Source: Pseudomonas sp. 31-12
GTDB taxonomy: Bacteria; Pseudomonadota; Gammaproteobacteria; Pseudomonadales; Pseudomonadaceae
DNA: 64,000 nt
Reading direction: 5' to 3'
Assembly: GCF_003151075.1 (NCBI RefSeq)
Contig: NZ_CP029482.1
Span: 3,596,001 to 3,660,000, forward strand
Part shown: piece by piece, positions 1-9,006 of the stretch
Layout of the letters: each line of letters starts with the position of its first letter
How positions within the stretch are numbered: position 1 is the first letter of the stretch
Made by a program: the position numbers and the translations under genes
The notes under the pieces: model-generated
What the model saw: the letters and a program-made list of their open reading frames with translations, nothing else
What the model was told of the DNA's origin: nothing
The model's database searches: none

Positions 1-1
1 C

Positions 2-553
2 GAACTGGCCAGTCTGCTGCTGGAGAACGACCAAGGACAAGACAAGGGTTTGAGCACGCTGAAAGACGCCACGGCGCGCCTCGGCGACGCGATTGGTGAG
101 GTTCGCAGCCTCTCCCATGACCTCCGTTCGTCACTGCTCGACACCCTGGGCCTGCCGGCGGCGATCGGCCAGCTCGCCGCAGAATTCGAGCAGCGCAGCG
201 GTCTCACCGTGACCTACGACGACAATGAGTTCGACTGCGATCTGGTGGAAGGCGCAGCGGTCTCGCTGTTCCGTATTGTGCAAGAAGGCCTGACCAACAT
301 CGAACGCCATGCGCAGGCTAAAAACGTTTCGATTACCCTGCACGGCTCGGAAGATACCGTTCGGCTGACCGTGATCGACGACGGGATCGGTTTCAACGTC
401 GCCCAGGTCGAACGTCGCCACGCCGGCATTGGCCTGCGTAATATCCGTGAGCGAGTCGAACATTTTGGTGGGCGTTTCGACCTGATTTCGATGCCCGGCA
501 GAAGTGAGCTGGACGTGCTGCTGCCAATGAAAATGCCGGGCACAAAACGCTGA
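2..553 (+). CDS. Sensor histidine kinase, NarL/DegS type (C-terminal part, cut by window edge)
   Basis: The reading frame is open from base 2, so only the C-terminal part of the kinase is present. Visible elements are an SHDLRSSLLDTLGL stretch typical of the end of a HisKA_3 dimerisation region, then a HATPase_c domain with an N box (EGLTNIERHA), a G1-type motif (DDGIGF) and a GIGLRNIRERV G2 box. Such kinases autophosphorylate and pass phosphate to a LuxR-type response regulator. The next gene, 32 bases downstream, is exactly such a regulator, so the two form one two-component system. The sensor domain lies outside the window, so the stimulus cannot be inferred. Confidence 0.93.
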   Translation, partial: ELASLLLENDQGQDKGLSTLKDATARLGDAIGEVRSLSHDLRSSLLDTLGLPAAIGQLAAEFEQRSGLTVTYDDNEFDCDLVEGAAVSLFRIVQEGLTNIERHAQAKNVSITLHGSEDTVRLTVIDDGIGFNVAQVERRHAGIGLRNIRERVEHFGGRFDLISMPGRSELDVLLPMKMPGTKR

Positions 554-585
554 CTCGCCCCCTTACAACAAGAGTGAATACCGCG

Positions 586-1218
586 ATGAACCTGCCCCAC
601 CCGATCCGCGTCGCCCTGGTCGACGATCACTCCCTGGTCCGCGACGGGATCAAAGCGCTGCTGGCGGTCATGGCGCCCCTGGAAGTGGTGGGCGAAGCCG
701 AGAGTGGCGCGCAGGCCATCGAGATGGTCGGGCGCTGCCAGCCAGACTTGCTGCTGGTCGACATCAGCCTGCGCGACATGAACGGGCTTGAATTGACCCG
801 CGTGCTGCGCGCCCAGTACCCGTCGCTGAAGGTTCTGGTGCTGAGCATGTACGACAATTACGAATACGTGAGTGAGTCGGTTCGCGCCGGTGCCAGCGGC
901 TATGTGCTGAAGAACTCACCGTCGCGGGAAATCATTGCGGCCATCGAAGCCATCGCCAGTGGGGGCACGTTCTACAGCGCCGAAATCGCCCAGCGGCTGA
1001 TTGCCGAAAAAAGCACCGACAACGAGCTGACACCCCGCGAAAGCCAGGTGTTGTACAAAATGGCCCAGGGGCTGAACAACAAGGAAATGGCGCGCGAGCT
1101 GGACATCAGCGTGCGCACCGTAGAAACCCATCGCCTGAGCATCCGCCGCAAGCTCAACATCGATAAACCCGCGGCGCTGGTCAAATACGCGATCGATCAC
1201 GGGATCATTTCGCGCTAG
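586..1218 (+). CDS. LuxR/NarL-family response regulator
   Basis: The protein is 210 residues. The N-terminal receiver domain has the acidic pair D13/D14 (ALVDDHS), the phosphoacceptor D59 (LLLVDIS) and the switch region VLVLSMYD followed by YVLKNS. The C-terminal helix-turn-helix starts at LTPRESQVL and contains EMARELDISVRTVETH, the LuxR DNA-recognition element. I chose ATG 586 because AAGAG at 570-574 is well spaced for it; an in-frame GTG at 574 is possible. It is paired with the kinase just upstream. Target genes are unknown, though adjacent membrane and efflux genes could be among them. Confidence 0.93.
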   Translation: MNLPHPIRVALVDDHSLVRDGIKALLAVMAPLEVVGEAESGAQAIEMVGRCQPDLLLVDISLRDMNGLELTRVLRAQYPSLKVLVLSMYDNYEYVSESVRAGASGYVLKNSPSREIIAAIEAIASGGTFYSAEIAQRLIAEKSTDNELTPRESQVLYKMAQGLNNKEMARELDISVRTVETHRLSIRRKLNIDKPAALVKYAIDHGIISR

Positions 1219-1228
1219 CAGGCAGGCC

Positions 1229-1753
1229 TCACACCGCGTCTGGATTGACGACCTTTGCCGTGCGGATAAACAACGCCCGCACCTTCTCCCAGAAATTGCC
1301 CCCCAGCACAAAAAAGCTGCCGATCAGCATGGCATCGCCCAGCAATTGAAGCTGCCAAAGGTTCGGTCTGAACCCCGGCCAAAACGTGTCGACGTAGGGT
1401 TCAAGAAAGGCCGAGATCAACGGCAGGCAAAACATCACGATACCGATCCTGTGACGGATCGGCCCCACTTCGGTATCCATGGTCGGCGCCAGCCCGGATA
1501 CGTAACCGAACAGCTTGCTTTTCAACTGCTGGAACCCGGCCTTGCCCATGACCGCGATGACGATGATCAGCAGGACTTTGTTACTGATGAACAGAACACC
1601 GGTCAGCGCAGCGACTCTTGAACCTGGAATATCGAGCGCCGCGGCAATCGGCACCATCAGCCACGACCCCAACATGACACAGATAATCGCGATGCCTACT
1701 TTGAAGCGCCAACCAGCGGAATGCGGTTCGACATAACCTTGGGGGTTACTCAT
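1229..1753 (-). CDS. Small integral membrane protein (transporter suffix domain-like)
   Basis: The protein is 174 residues with about four hydrophobic segments (near residues 18-40, 46-70, 103-120 and 138-155). It resembles Pseudomonas proteins annotated as transporter suffix domain-containing. The start ATG at 1753 is preceded by AGGAC with good spacing. It is convergent with the response regulator, with ten bases between the two genes, and divergent from the efflux lipoprotein gene at 1870. The name comes from recollection of the family, not from a motif, and no activity can be assigned. The middle carries a soluble loop around PTMDTEVGPIRHR. Confidence 0.65.
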   Translation of the reverse strand: MSNPQGYVEPHSAGWRFKVGIAIICVMLGSWLMVPIAAALDIPGSRVAALTGVLFISNKVLLIIVIAVMGKAGFQQLKSKLFGYVSGLAPTMDTEVGPIRHRIGIVMFCLPLISAFLEPYVDTFWPGFRPNLWQLQLLGDAMLIGSFFVLGGNFWEKVRALFIRTAKVVNPDAV

Positions 1754-1869
1754 GAGTGTCCTGCCTATAAGTGATCGCAGAAGGTTTGAGGGTGCTTGAG
1801 AAGCTTAGCAGCCGGTTGCTCATTTGGACGGCTATGCTCCAGTGACCTTTCCCGGTTGGACGATACGCG

Positions 1870-3411
1870 ATGCATCGAGGCCGTTCCTTGCTGAGGCTGC
1901 CAGGCCACCTCCTCTTGTTCGCTGCACTTGGCCTGAGTGGCTGCGTGCGGCTGGGGCCGGACTTCCAGCCACCGGGCGAAAAATGGGTCGAACGCTGGAA
2001 CACCGCCGCCCTTGAACAGGCCAGTCAGCGCGCAACCCATCCGGATATCCGCCAGTGGTGGCAGGTCTTCAACGATCCGCTGCTCAATGAGCTGATTGCC
2101 GCGTCCGATGCGCATAACTCCAGCCTGAAGATCGCCGGCCTGCGCGTGATGGAGGCCCGTGCCCAATTGGGCATTGCGCAAAGCGGTCTGTACCCGCAAC
2201 TGCAGCAAGCCAGCGCCGACAGCTTGTACTTCAACCGCCGGCAATCCGGTGGCACCAATCCTCAGGACAGCCATTTCTGGCAATACAGTGGCGGGTTCGA
2301 CATTGGCTGGGAGCTGGACTTCTGGGGGCGTTTCGCCCGCGCCATCGAATCGTCCGACGCCAATTACTTTGCGGCCCAGGCCAACTATGAAGACGTGCTG
2401 GTATTGCTGCGCGCCCAGGTTGCCGACACTTACTTCTCGTTGCGCACCACCGAGGCGCGGTTGCGCGTCGCCCGGGAGAACGCCAAACAGCAAAAGCGCA
2501 ACTTCGAGATCACCGAAAAGCTGTTCAACAGCGGCCAGCAAGCCGAACTCGACCTGCAACAGGCCAAAACCCAATACCTTGGCACATTGAGCACCATCCC
2601 CACCCTTGAAGACCAGTTGCAACGAACCCGCAACGCCTTGGCCGTGTTGATCGGGCAAGCGCCGGGCGCCTTACCGTTGCTGGTGAATAACGAAGGCTTG
2701 ATCCCGCTGGTCGATCGCGCCGTGCTTCAGGATGTACCGGCCAATCTTTTGCTGCGTCGGCCCGATGTGCGCGCCGCCGAGCTGAATGTCGCGACCCAGT
2801 CGGCGTTGATCGGCGTGGCCGAAAGTGATTTCTATCCGTCGCTGACCTTGCTCGGCAGCATCGTCTGGTCGGCCGACACGCTCAACGGGACGTCCCGGAG
2901 CCTGGACCTGATCGGCGGCCCCAGCCTGCGCTGGAACCTGTTCGACCATGGCCAGATCAGCAACAACGTGCGCATCCAGGATGCGCGGTTGCAGCAACTG
3001 ATCGAGGCCTATCGCGACAAGGTCCGCCAGGCCGCGCGCGAGGCTGACGATGCCGCCACAGGCTTGATCAAATCCCTGGAGCGCGAACGCATCCTCAGTG
3101 AGGCCGAAGTGGCGGCCAAACGCTCACTGGTGCTGGCCAGCGCGCAGTACCGCGAAGGTTACTCGGACTTTCAACGCGTGCTGGATGCTCAGCGCGCATT
3201 GCTCGAACAGCAGGACAACTACCTGGTCGCCCGCAGCAACGCCGTGAGCAATCTGATCGCCCTGTACAAATCCCTGGGCGGCGGTTGGTACAGCGCCCAG
3301 CCCAAAGTCGATGAAGCCACCCGCCAGCAGATGGAAAAACGCACCGACTGGGGCGACCTGCTGAGCGAGCCCGCCGCCCCTCTGCCCCACAAGGTAAACA
3401 GCCATGAGTGA
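1870..3411 (+). CDS. Outer-membrane efflux lipoprotein, NodT/OprM family
   Basis: The protein is 513 residues. A signal peptide ends in a lipobox (LGLSGC, lipidated Cys25), followed by two TolC/OEP repeats with the usual WWQVFNDPLLNELI and LRRPDVRAAELNV signatures. Members form a trimeric outer-membrane channel linked by a periplasmic adaptor to an inner-membrane pump. The next two genes encode such an adaptor and a DUF2955 membrane protein, and each gene overlaps the following one, so the three form one operon for a tripartite exporter. AaeAB- and EmrAB-like systems of this layout export aromatic acids and similar compounds; the substrate here is not shown by sequence. Confidence 0.93.
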   Translation: MHRGRSLLRLPGHLLLFAALGLSGCVRLGPDFQPPGEKWVERWNTAALEQASQRATHPDIRQWWQVFNDPLLNELIAASDAHNSSLKIAGLRVMEARAQLGIAQSGLYPQLQQASADSLYFNRRQSGGTNPQDSHFWQYSGGFDIGWELDFWGRFARAIESSDANYFAAQANYEDVLVLLRAQVADTYFSLRTTEARLRVARENAKQQKRNFEITEKLFNSGQQAELDLQQAKTQYLGTLSTIPTLEDQLQRTRNALAVLIGQAPGALPLLVNNEGLIPLVDRAVLQDVPANLLLRRPDVRAAELNVATQSALIGVAESDFYPSLTLLGSIVWSADTLNGTSRSLDLIGGPSLRWNLFDHGQISNNVRIQDARLQQLIEAYRDKVRQAAREADDAATGLIKSLERERILSEAEVAAKRSLVLASAQYREGYSDFQRVLDAQRALLEQQDNYLVARSNAVSNLIALYKSLGGGWYSAQPKVDEATRQQMEKRTDWGDLLSEPAAPLPHKVNSHE

Positions 3412-4543
3412 AGTCGCGCAGCCTGTCCCCGAGGCACCTGCCCCCAAGCCTCCCGCGCCTGCCGCCGACCCGGCGAAAAAAGGCATCAAATGGGTGCTGA
3501 TCCTGATCCTCCTGAGCCTGGCGTGGTACTTGGCGGCGGACCGCTTCACGCCTTATACACAACAAGCGCGAGTGGGGGCCTTCGTCATTCCGGTCGCCTC
3601 GGAAGTGGCCGGCCGGGTGATTCGCGTCAACGTGCGCAACAATCAGGACGTCAAGGCTGGCGATGTGCTGTTCGAAGTGGACCCGCAGCCGTATCAGATT
3701 GCCGTCGACCGCGCCCGTGCCGACCTTGAATCGACCCGTCGGCAAATCGGCGCCAGCACCGCCGGCATCGCGTCGGCGCAAGCCAATTTGCGCGCTGCCC
3801 AGGCCAATGAACTCAAGGCGAGACAGGACAATCAGCGCCTCGAAGGTCTGTACCGCGAAGACCCTGGCACCATTTCCGTGCGCCTGCTCGAAGTGTCTCG
3901 CGCCAACCGTGAACAGGCGGTCAGCCAGGTCGCGGCCGCTCGCGCCGAAGTGCAACGTGCGCGCGAGCAAGAAGGCGGCAGCGAGGAAGACAACGCCCTG
4001 CTGCGTAGCGCCGCCACGGCCCTGTCAAAAGCCGAGCTGGACTTGTCCAATACGCAGATTCGCGCCCGCTCAGCGGGGCTGATCACCGACCTGCGCACCG
4101 ACGCCGGGCAGTTCGCCGCGGCCGGTGGCCCGGTCATGACGCTGATTGCCATCCACGATGTATGGATCAGCGCGGACATGACCGAAAACAACCTCGGCCT
4201 GGTGAAAGTCGATACGCCGGTGGCGATCGTCCTGGATGCACTGCCCGGCGAAGTGTTCGATGGGCGGGTGCGCAGTGTCGGGTATGGGGTCAGCGTCGGC
4301 CAGCCTCCCGCGCCCGGTACCTTGCCTGGCGTGCAAAACAGCCGCGACTGGCTGCGGCCGGCCCAGCGGTTCCCGGTGATCATCGAGTTCTCCGAGGACG
4401 CCCGAAAAGCCTTGCGTGACAGCCGCGCCATCCGTGCCGGCGGCCAGGCCGAAGTCATGGCCTTCCCTACCCAGGGCAATCCGCTGAACCCGTTGGGCCG
4501 GGTGTTTGTGGGGTTCATGAGCTGGTTGTCGTATGCCTACTAA
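3404..4543 (+). CDS. HlyD-family periplasmic adaptor (membrane fusion protein)
   Basis: The protein is 379 residues. A proline/alanine-rich N-terminus is followed by one transmembrane anchor near residues 28-46 (IKWVLILILLSLAWYL). Next come the first half of a biotinyl-lipoyl domain (VAGRVIRVNVRNNQDVKAG), a long alpha-helical hairpin (about 100-210) and the returning lipoyl and beta-barrel region with IRARSAGLITDLRT. It overlaps the upstream lipoprotein gene by 8 bases and the downstream DUF2955 gene by 11, which implies translational coupling. It bridges the inner-membrane component and the outer-membrane channel. Confidence 0.92.
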   Translation: MSEVAQPVPEAPAPKPPAPAADPAKKGIKWVLILILLSLAWYLAADRFTPYTQQARVGAFVIPVASEVAGRVIRVNVRNNQDVKAGDVLFEVDPQPYQIAVDRARADLESTRRQIGASTAGIASAQANLRAAQANELKARQDNQRLEGLYREDPGTISVRLLEVSRANREQAVSQVAAARAEVQRAREQEGGSEEDNALLRSAATALSKAELDLSNTQIRARSAGLITDLRTDAGQFAAAGGPVMTLIAIHDVWISADMTENNLGLVKVDTPVAIVLDALPGEVFDGRVRSVGYGVSVGQPPAPGTLPGVQNSRDWLRPAQRFPVIIEFSEDARKALRDSRAIRAGGQAEVMAFPTQGNPLNPLGRVFVGFMSWLSYAY

Positions 4544-5558
4544 ACGCACGCCCCGGGAACAGCGCGCATTGCGCCTCGCCACGGGCACGGCGTTGTGCCT
4601 GGCCGCGAGCTTCGGCCTGGGATTGCCGATCCCCTTTCTGGCGCCGGTGCTGTGCCTGATCCTGCTGGCCTCGATCAACCGCCCGTTGCCGTTCAAGGCC
4701 GCGGTGGTGCTCGCACTGGCCGCGATGTTGACCACGGGCCTGGGCCTGTTGCTGATCCCGATCCTGCGTTATTACCCTGTCACTGGCGTTCTGCTGATCG
4801 GCTTGAGTCTGTTCCTGGTGTTCTGTTTTGGACTGCGCGGCGGCAATGCCCTGATCGTGACGTTTCTGGTGATTGGCCTGACAATGATTTCCTCGGCCGG
4901 GGTCGCCGAATTCGATCTGGCGGCGATGGTCATCGGCGCTCTGGTCAAAGGTTTATTGCTCGCCGTTGCGGTCATGGCGCTCAGTCATGGGTTATTCCCG
5001 GATCCGCCCAATGCCCCTTCCCCGCCTCCCGCGCCCGCTTTGCCCGCCGAAGAAGTCAGTCGGGTGGCGCTGCGTGCAACCTTGATCGTGTTGCCGACGT
5101 TCTTGCTGGCCTTGATCGACCCGGCCGGTTACCTGCCGATCATCCTCAAGGCCGTCAGCCTGGGTCAGCAAAGCTCCACGACCAACGCCCACACCGCCGG
5201 CCGTGAACTCGTCGGGTCGACCTTGCTTGCCGGTTTGCTGGCGATCCTGTTCTGGAGCGCCCTCAGCCTGTTTGTGCACCTGTGGATGTTCTACTTGTGG
5301 ATGCTGCTGTTCGGCCTGGTGCTCGCGCGCAAGCTGTATGCCCTGAGCCCGACCCGGTTCACCCCGGGGTTCTGGCTCAACACGTTGATCACGCTGATCA
5401 TCCTGTTGGGCCAATCGGTTCAGGACAGCATCGCCGGCAAGGACGTGTACACCGCGTTTGCGGTGCGCATGGGCTTGTTCCTTGCCGTCACGTTGTATGC
5501 CTGCCTGATGGTTTATCTGCTGGAGCAGCGGCCACAAAAAGCTCAGGGATTGACCTGA
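4533..5558 (+). CDS. DUF2955 inner-membrane transport protein
   Basis: The protein is 341 residues and strongly hydrophobic, with about ten membrane segments in two groups separated by a proline-rich cytoplasmic stretch around residue 165 (PPNAPSPPPAPALPAE). The layout resembles fusaric-acid/aromatic-acid exporter (FUSC, AaeB-like) proteins, and DUF2955 genes commonly follow HlyD adaptors. It is probably the pump of the tripartite system at 1870-5558. Its stop overlaps by 16 bases the end of the convergent gene at 5543-5998. The family is recognised by context and hydropathy; the substrate is unknown. Confidence 0.85.
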   Translation: MPTKRTPREQRALRLATGTALCLAASFGLGLPIPFLAPVLCLILLASINRPLPFKAAVVLALAAMLTTGLGLLLIPILRYYPVTGVLLIGLSLFLVFCFGLRGGNALIVTFLVIGLTMISSAGVAEFDLAAMVIGALVKGLLLAVAVMALSHGLFPDPPNAPSPPPAPALPAEEVSRVALRATLIVLPTFLLALIDPAGYLPIILKAVSLGQQSSTTNAHTAGRELVGSTLLAGLLAILFWSALSLFVHLWMFYLWMLLFGLVLARKLYALSPTRFTPGFWLNTLITLIILLGQSVQDSIAGKDVYTAFAVRMGLFLAVTLYACLMVYLLEQRPQKAQGLT

Positions 5559-5998
5559 TAGCCCTTGCCTTGCAGGCAACTGGTGTACGCCGTCGAGGTG
5601 TTCGCGGCACTGGTTTTTTCTTGTGCCCGACGCTCCTGACGCTGACGCGAACCGCCGACCACCGCCCCCGCCGCGGCGGTCTCTTTGGCGCGATTCTGCC
5701 GATAGTCCTGCTTCACGTCGTCATCGACACGATCATAAGCCTCGTCATGCCGATTCCCACGCACTTGTGCCCCGGCCGCTCCGGCGGCGGCCCCCACGGC
5801 AGCACCTTTCAGGCGCCCTCCTGAGGGAGACGGCGCCGTCGACGCAGCCTGGCTGGCCGCGATGCTGTTGCATTCATTGATGTCCAACTGGGTCTGTTGC
5901 GAACTCTGCCCTTTCATCGGAACGACCGTTGCAGCCCAAACCGGGGTGCATGAAACCGACAAGAGAACGCACAGGCCAAAGGACGATACCTTGCTCAT
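5543..5998 (-). CDS. Small exported glycine-zipper protein
   Basis: The protein is 151 residues. An N-terminal signal peptide (LCVLLSVSCTPVWA) is followed by a Cys-containing segment (LDINECNSIA), a glycine-zipper stretch GAAVGAAAGAAGAQVRGN, a charged helical region with YDRVDDDVKQDY, a second zipper-like AAAGAVVGGS, and the end YTSCLQGKGYQV. ATG 5998 is chosen because GGAGGTCA lies just upstream; the frame extends only four codons further. Glycine zippers commonly pack in outer-membrane proteins, so an envelope location is likely. A shorter paralogue lies at 6144-6440 with matching N- and C-termini. Confidence 0.82.
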   Translation of the reverse strand: MSKVSSFGLCVLLSVSCTPVWAATVVPMKGQSSQQTQLDINECNSIAASQAASTAPSPSGGRLKGAAVGAAAGAAGAQVRGNRHDEAYDRVDDDVKQDYRQNRAKETAAAGAVVGGSRQRQERRAQEKTSAANTSTAYTSCLQGKGYQVNP

Positions 5999-6143
5999 TT
6001 TGACCTCCAACGCAGCTCGTCACTCTGCAAGAACGCAGGCTGGGTAAAACGCTGACGGCTGATGACGGGCTCGATTCAGCAACAAGAAGTGTAGATCACC
6101 CGGCACTCGCTCTCCGTTGGAGGCTGCTAATTGAGGGCCTGAA

Positions 6144-6440
6144 TTAAGGGGTCACCTGGTATCCCTTCGCCAGCAGGCAGTTTGTGTACGCCTGCTTCGT
6201 GGCGTCATCGCCTCCTTCATAAAACTCGTCATGCTGACGCCCGGGCTGTTCAGCCACGGTTGTACCTGCAGCAGGCGCCGCCGCAGTGCCCTGGCTGAGC
6301 GCTACGTCATGGCAGTCATCAATATCGAGTCGGGTTTGTTGCGAGGTCTGTCCCTGCACCGGCACGACCGTTTCGGCCCAGGCCTGGGTGCATGAAACCG
6401 ACAACAGAACGCACAGGCCAATAGACGGAATCTTGTTCAT
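6144..6440 (-). CDS. Small exported protein, zipper-less paralogue of the 5543-5998 gene
   Basis: The protein is 98 residues. The signal peptide (LCVLLSVSCTQAWA), the following VVPVQGQTSQQTRLDIDDC segment and the end YTNCLLAKGYQVTP closely match the neighbour at 5543-5998, but the glycine-zipper middle is missing and replaced by a short alanine/glutamate-rich linker. ATG 6440 is chosen because GGAGGTCACC precedes it, as in the paralogue. Sequence just upstream of both genes is also alike (AGTGTAGATCAC near 6088 and 6474), so the duplication included the promoter area. Two conserved cysteines suggest a disulfide. Function is unknown. Confidence 0.78.
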   Translation of the reverse strand: MNKIPSIGLCVLLSVSCTQAWAETVVPVQGQTSQQTRLDIDDCHDVALSQGTAAAPAAGTTVAEQPGRQHDEFYEGGDDATKQAYTNCLLAKGYQVTP

Positions 6441-6609
6441 GGTGACCTCCCCGGGGCCTTGTTGAGCAACCAAGAGTGTAGATCACGCGGCATCCACTCC
6501 CAGCGCGGTATTGCCTCTTCCGGACAGTCAGCAGGATTCTTTTCGATCGTTTTGGCGTGATGGCCTACCCTCATAGGTTGAGCGACCCACAACAGAGTCG
6601 AGCACTCCC

Positions 6610-8997
6610 ATGCGTAATGCATTGAAGTTAATGATGTTCGTCGTGCTCACGCTGCTTGGAACCAGTGGCGGAGTGGTGTCGGCCGCCGACCTGCCGGCGA
6701 CGCCAACCCCTATGTCAGGCACCGCGACTGTTGCTATCTCCCAGAGTGATCTGCTGGAACTGCAACTCCGCCTTGACCGAATCAAGCAACAGATTTCGTT
6801 GGCCAATAACCTTACCCAAATGACCGGCCTGCAAGACTCCGTGCAATCGTTTATCAACGATGTGGACAGCCTCCAGTCATCCCTGCTGCCCGAACAGAAG
6901 CAACTGCAAGCCCAGCTTGATGTGTTGGGCCCGGTATCACAGGAGGATGTCGCGTCCGAGAAAACGGATATTTCGACGCAAAGGGCCTTCCTCTCCGAAC
7001 AAAAGACCAAAGTCGACTCCAATCTGAAAACCCTGACGGCGCTTCGAAACAATGCCGCCGACCTCATCATTCAAATCGCCGGCATTCGCCGCAGCCTGCT
7101 GGAAACCGAAGTCACGTTGCGCAGCGGCAGCATCCTGGGCCCGGGATTCTGGGCGCCGTTGTTCAATCCGCTGAAGGAGGACCGCCAGCGGCTGAGCAAT
7201 TTCCTCCAGCAGGCCTCCAGCGCCATCAAGAATGCCTGGCAACCCGGCGAGCGTCTGTTTGCCGTCGCCTTGATCTTGCTGGCCGTGGGCATCTGGTCCT
7301 GGGGCCGAAGAATCGCCGAGCGCGGGCTGACCTGGGTGTGTATTCATCGAATGCCGGAAGGACGTTTGCGGCGAAGTTCGCTCGCACTGGCTTCCGTTGT
7401 AGCCACGGTATTGGCCACCGCTATTGCGATGCAACTGCTGTTTTATGCGCTGACCCGACAACTGCCGTTGACGCCCCTGATTCAGAACTTTGCCGAAGAA
7501 TTCGAAAAAGTCATCTACGTCTGCATCCTGATTACCGGCCTGAGCCGGGCGATGCTATCGACCAAACATCCCTCCTGGCGACTGCCGGCGATTGCCGATC
7601 CCGTGGCACTGGCGATCCAGCCGTTCCCCGGGATGCTGGCCGTCACGCTGCTGATTCTGGTGGGCCTGGCACAGATCACCAACGTCACCGGCATGAGCCC
7701 GCCCGCCATCCTCTTCGGCCGGGGTTTGATCGCGCTGGCGGTCACCCTGATTATCGGTACGTTGTTCCTGCGGGCCAGCAAAGTCCGCAGAGCCGTGGCG
7801 GCCACCGGGGAGGCGCCGGAATCGAGTACCACCGTCGCCGGCCTGATTTACTCATTCGCCGGTATCGCCATTGTTGTCGCGATGATTGCCCTGCTGATCG
7901 GCTACATCTCCCTGGCGCGATTCATCACCTACCAACTGGTCTGGGGTTTTATCATCCTGTCCGGCTTCTACTTGCTGACCCAGTTGTTCAGAGACAGCTG
8001 CGAGTACCTGTTTTCTCCCAAGAGCCCCAGCGGCAAAGCGCTCAAACAGTTGCTCGGGATCGGCGATGTGCGTCTTGAACAAGTGTCGATCATTCTGTCC
8101 GGGGTCGGTCGTGCCGGTTTAATGCTGCTGGCGGTCATTTCACTGTTTGTCGGTGGTGTCGGCACCACACTCGGGCAATTGTTCACCCAGACGTTCGCCA
8201 TCCTCGGCGGCGATGGCCTGCGCAAACTCAATATCATCCCGGGCCACTTGTTGAATGCGCTTCTGGCCCTTTTCGTCGGTATCTACCTGATTCGCACACT
8301 GCGCCGATGGCTGGACAACGAGTTCCTGCCCAAGACCGACATGGACCCCGGCATGTGCGCTTCCCTCAGCACACTGTTCGCCAACATCGGCTATGCCCTG
8401 GTGATTCTGCTGACACTATCGTCTCTGGGCATCAAATGGACCAATCTGGCGTGGATCGTCAGCGCCTTGTCGGTGGGGATCGGTTTCGGCTTGCAGGAAA
8501 TCGTCAAGAATTTCGTCTCCGGCCTGATCCTCCTGACCGAACGCCCGGTCAAGGTCGGCGACCTGATCAGCATCAGCGGCGTCGAAGGCGACATCCGCCG
8601 CATCAACGTCAGGGCCACGGAAATACAACTCAGCGACCGCTCGATCGTCATCGTGCCCAACTCACAACTGATTTCGCAGAACCTGCGCAACGTCACCCTC
8701 GGCGGCAGCGCACAAGGGGTGGCGACACTGGAACTGATGTTCCCGCTGGACATTGACCCCGAGGAGGTACAAAACCTGCTGTACACCACCTACGCCGAGC
8801 ACGAAACCATCCTCGACAAACCGGCGCCCTTCGTTCGGTTCAGCAAACTGAGCCCCGAGGGCATCACGCTGACGGTCACCGGTTACGTCAGCAGCCCGAG
8901 GATTGTCGGCACGACCAAGAGCGATTTGCTGTTTGAAATCCTCAAACGGTTGGGCGCGGCGGGTATTGAGCTGGCGAAACCTGCATCAACCACTTGA
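6610..8997 (+). CDS. MscS-family mechanosensitive channel with DUF3772 domain
   Basis: The protein is 795 residues. It has a signal peptide (cleavage near AAD at about 25), a periplasmic coiled-coil/DUF3772 region to about residue 200, roughly ten transmembrane segments, then an MscS pore and beta domain. The pore helix motif is SVGIGFGLQEIVKNFVSG and the beta domain has ERPVKVGDLISI and VIVPNSQLI. Large MscK/YbdG-like channels of this type release solutes on hypo-osmotic shock from the inner membrane. It stands alone on + and ends 9 bases before the convergent AraC gene. Confidence 0.93.
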   Translation: MRNALKLMMFVVLTLLGTSGGVVSAADLPATPTPMSGTATVAISQSDLLELQLRLDRIKQQISLANNLTQMTGLQDSVQSFINDVDSLQSSLLPEQKQLQAQLDVLGPVSQEDVASEKTDISTQRAFLSEQKTKVDSNLKTLTALRNNAADLIIQIAGIRRSLLETEVTLRSGSILGPGFWAPLFNPLKEDRQRLSNFLQQASSAIKNAWQPGERLFAVALILLAVGIWSWGRRIAERGLTWVCIHRMPEGRLRRSSLALASVVATVLATAIAMQLLFYALTRQLPLTPLIQNFAEEFEKVIYVCILITGLSRAMLSTKHPSWRLPAIADPVALAIQPFPGMLAVTLLILVGLAQITNVTGMSPPAILFGRGLIALAVTLIIGTLFLRASKVRRAVAATGEAPESSTTVAGLIYSFAGIAIVVAMIALLIGYISLARFITYQLVWGFIILSGFYLLTQLFRDSCEYLFSPKSPSGKALKQLLGIGDVRLEQVSIILSGVGRAGLMLLAVISLFVGGVGTTLGQLFTQTFAILGGDGLRKLNIIPGHLLNALLALFVGIYLIRTLRRWLDNEFLPKTDMDPGMCASLSTLFANIGYALVILLTLSSLGIKWTNLAWIVSALSVGIGFGLQEIVKNFVSGLILLTERPVKVGDLISISGVEGDIRRINVRATEIQLSDRSIVIVPNSQLISQNLRNVTLGGSAQGVATLELMFPLDIDPEEVQNLLYTTYAEHETILDKPAPFVRFSKLSPEGITLTVTGYVSSPRIVGTTKSDLLFEILKRLGAAGIELAKPASTT

Positions 8998-9006
8998 TAA
9001 AACCGG

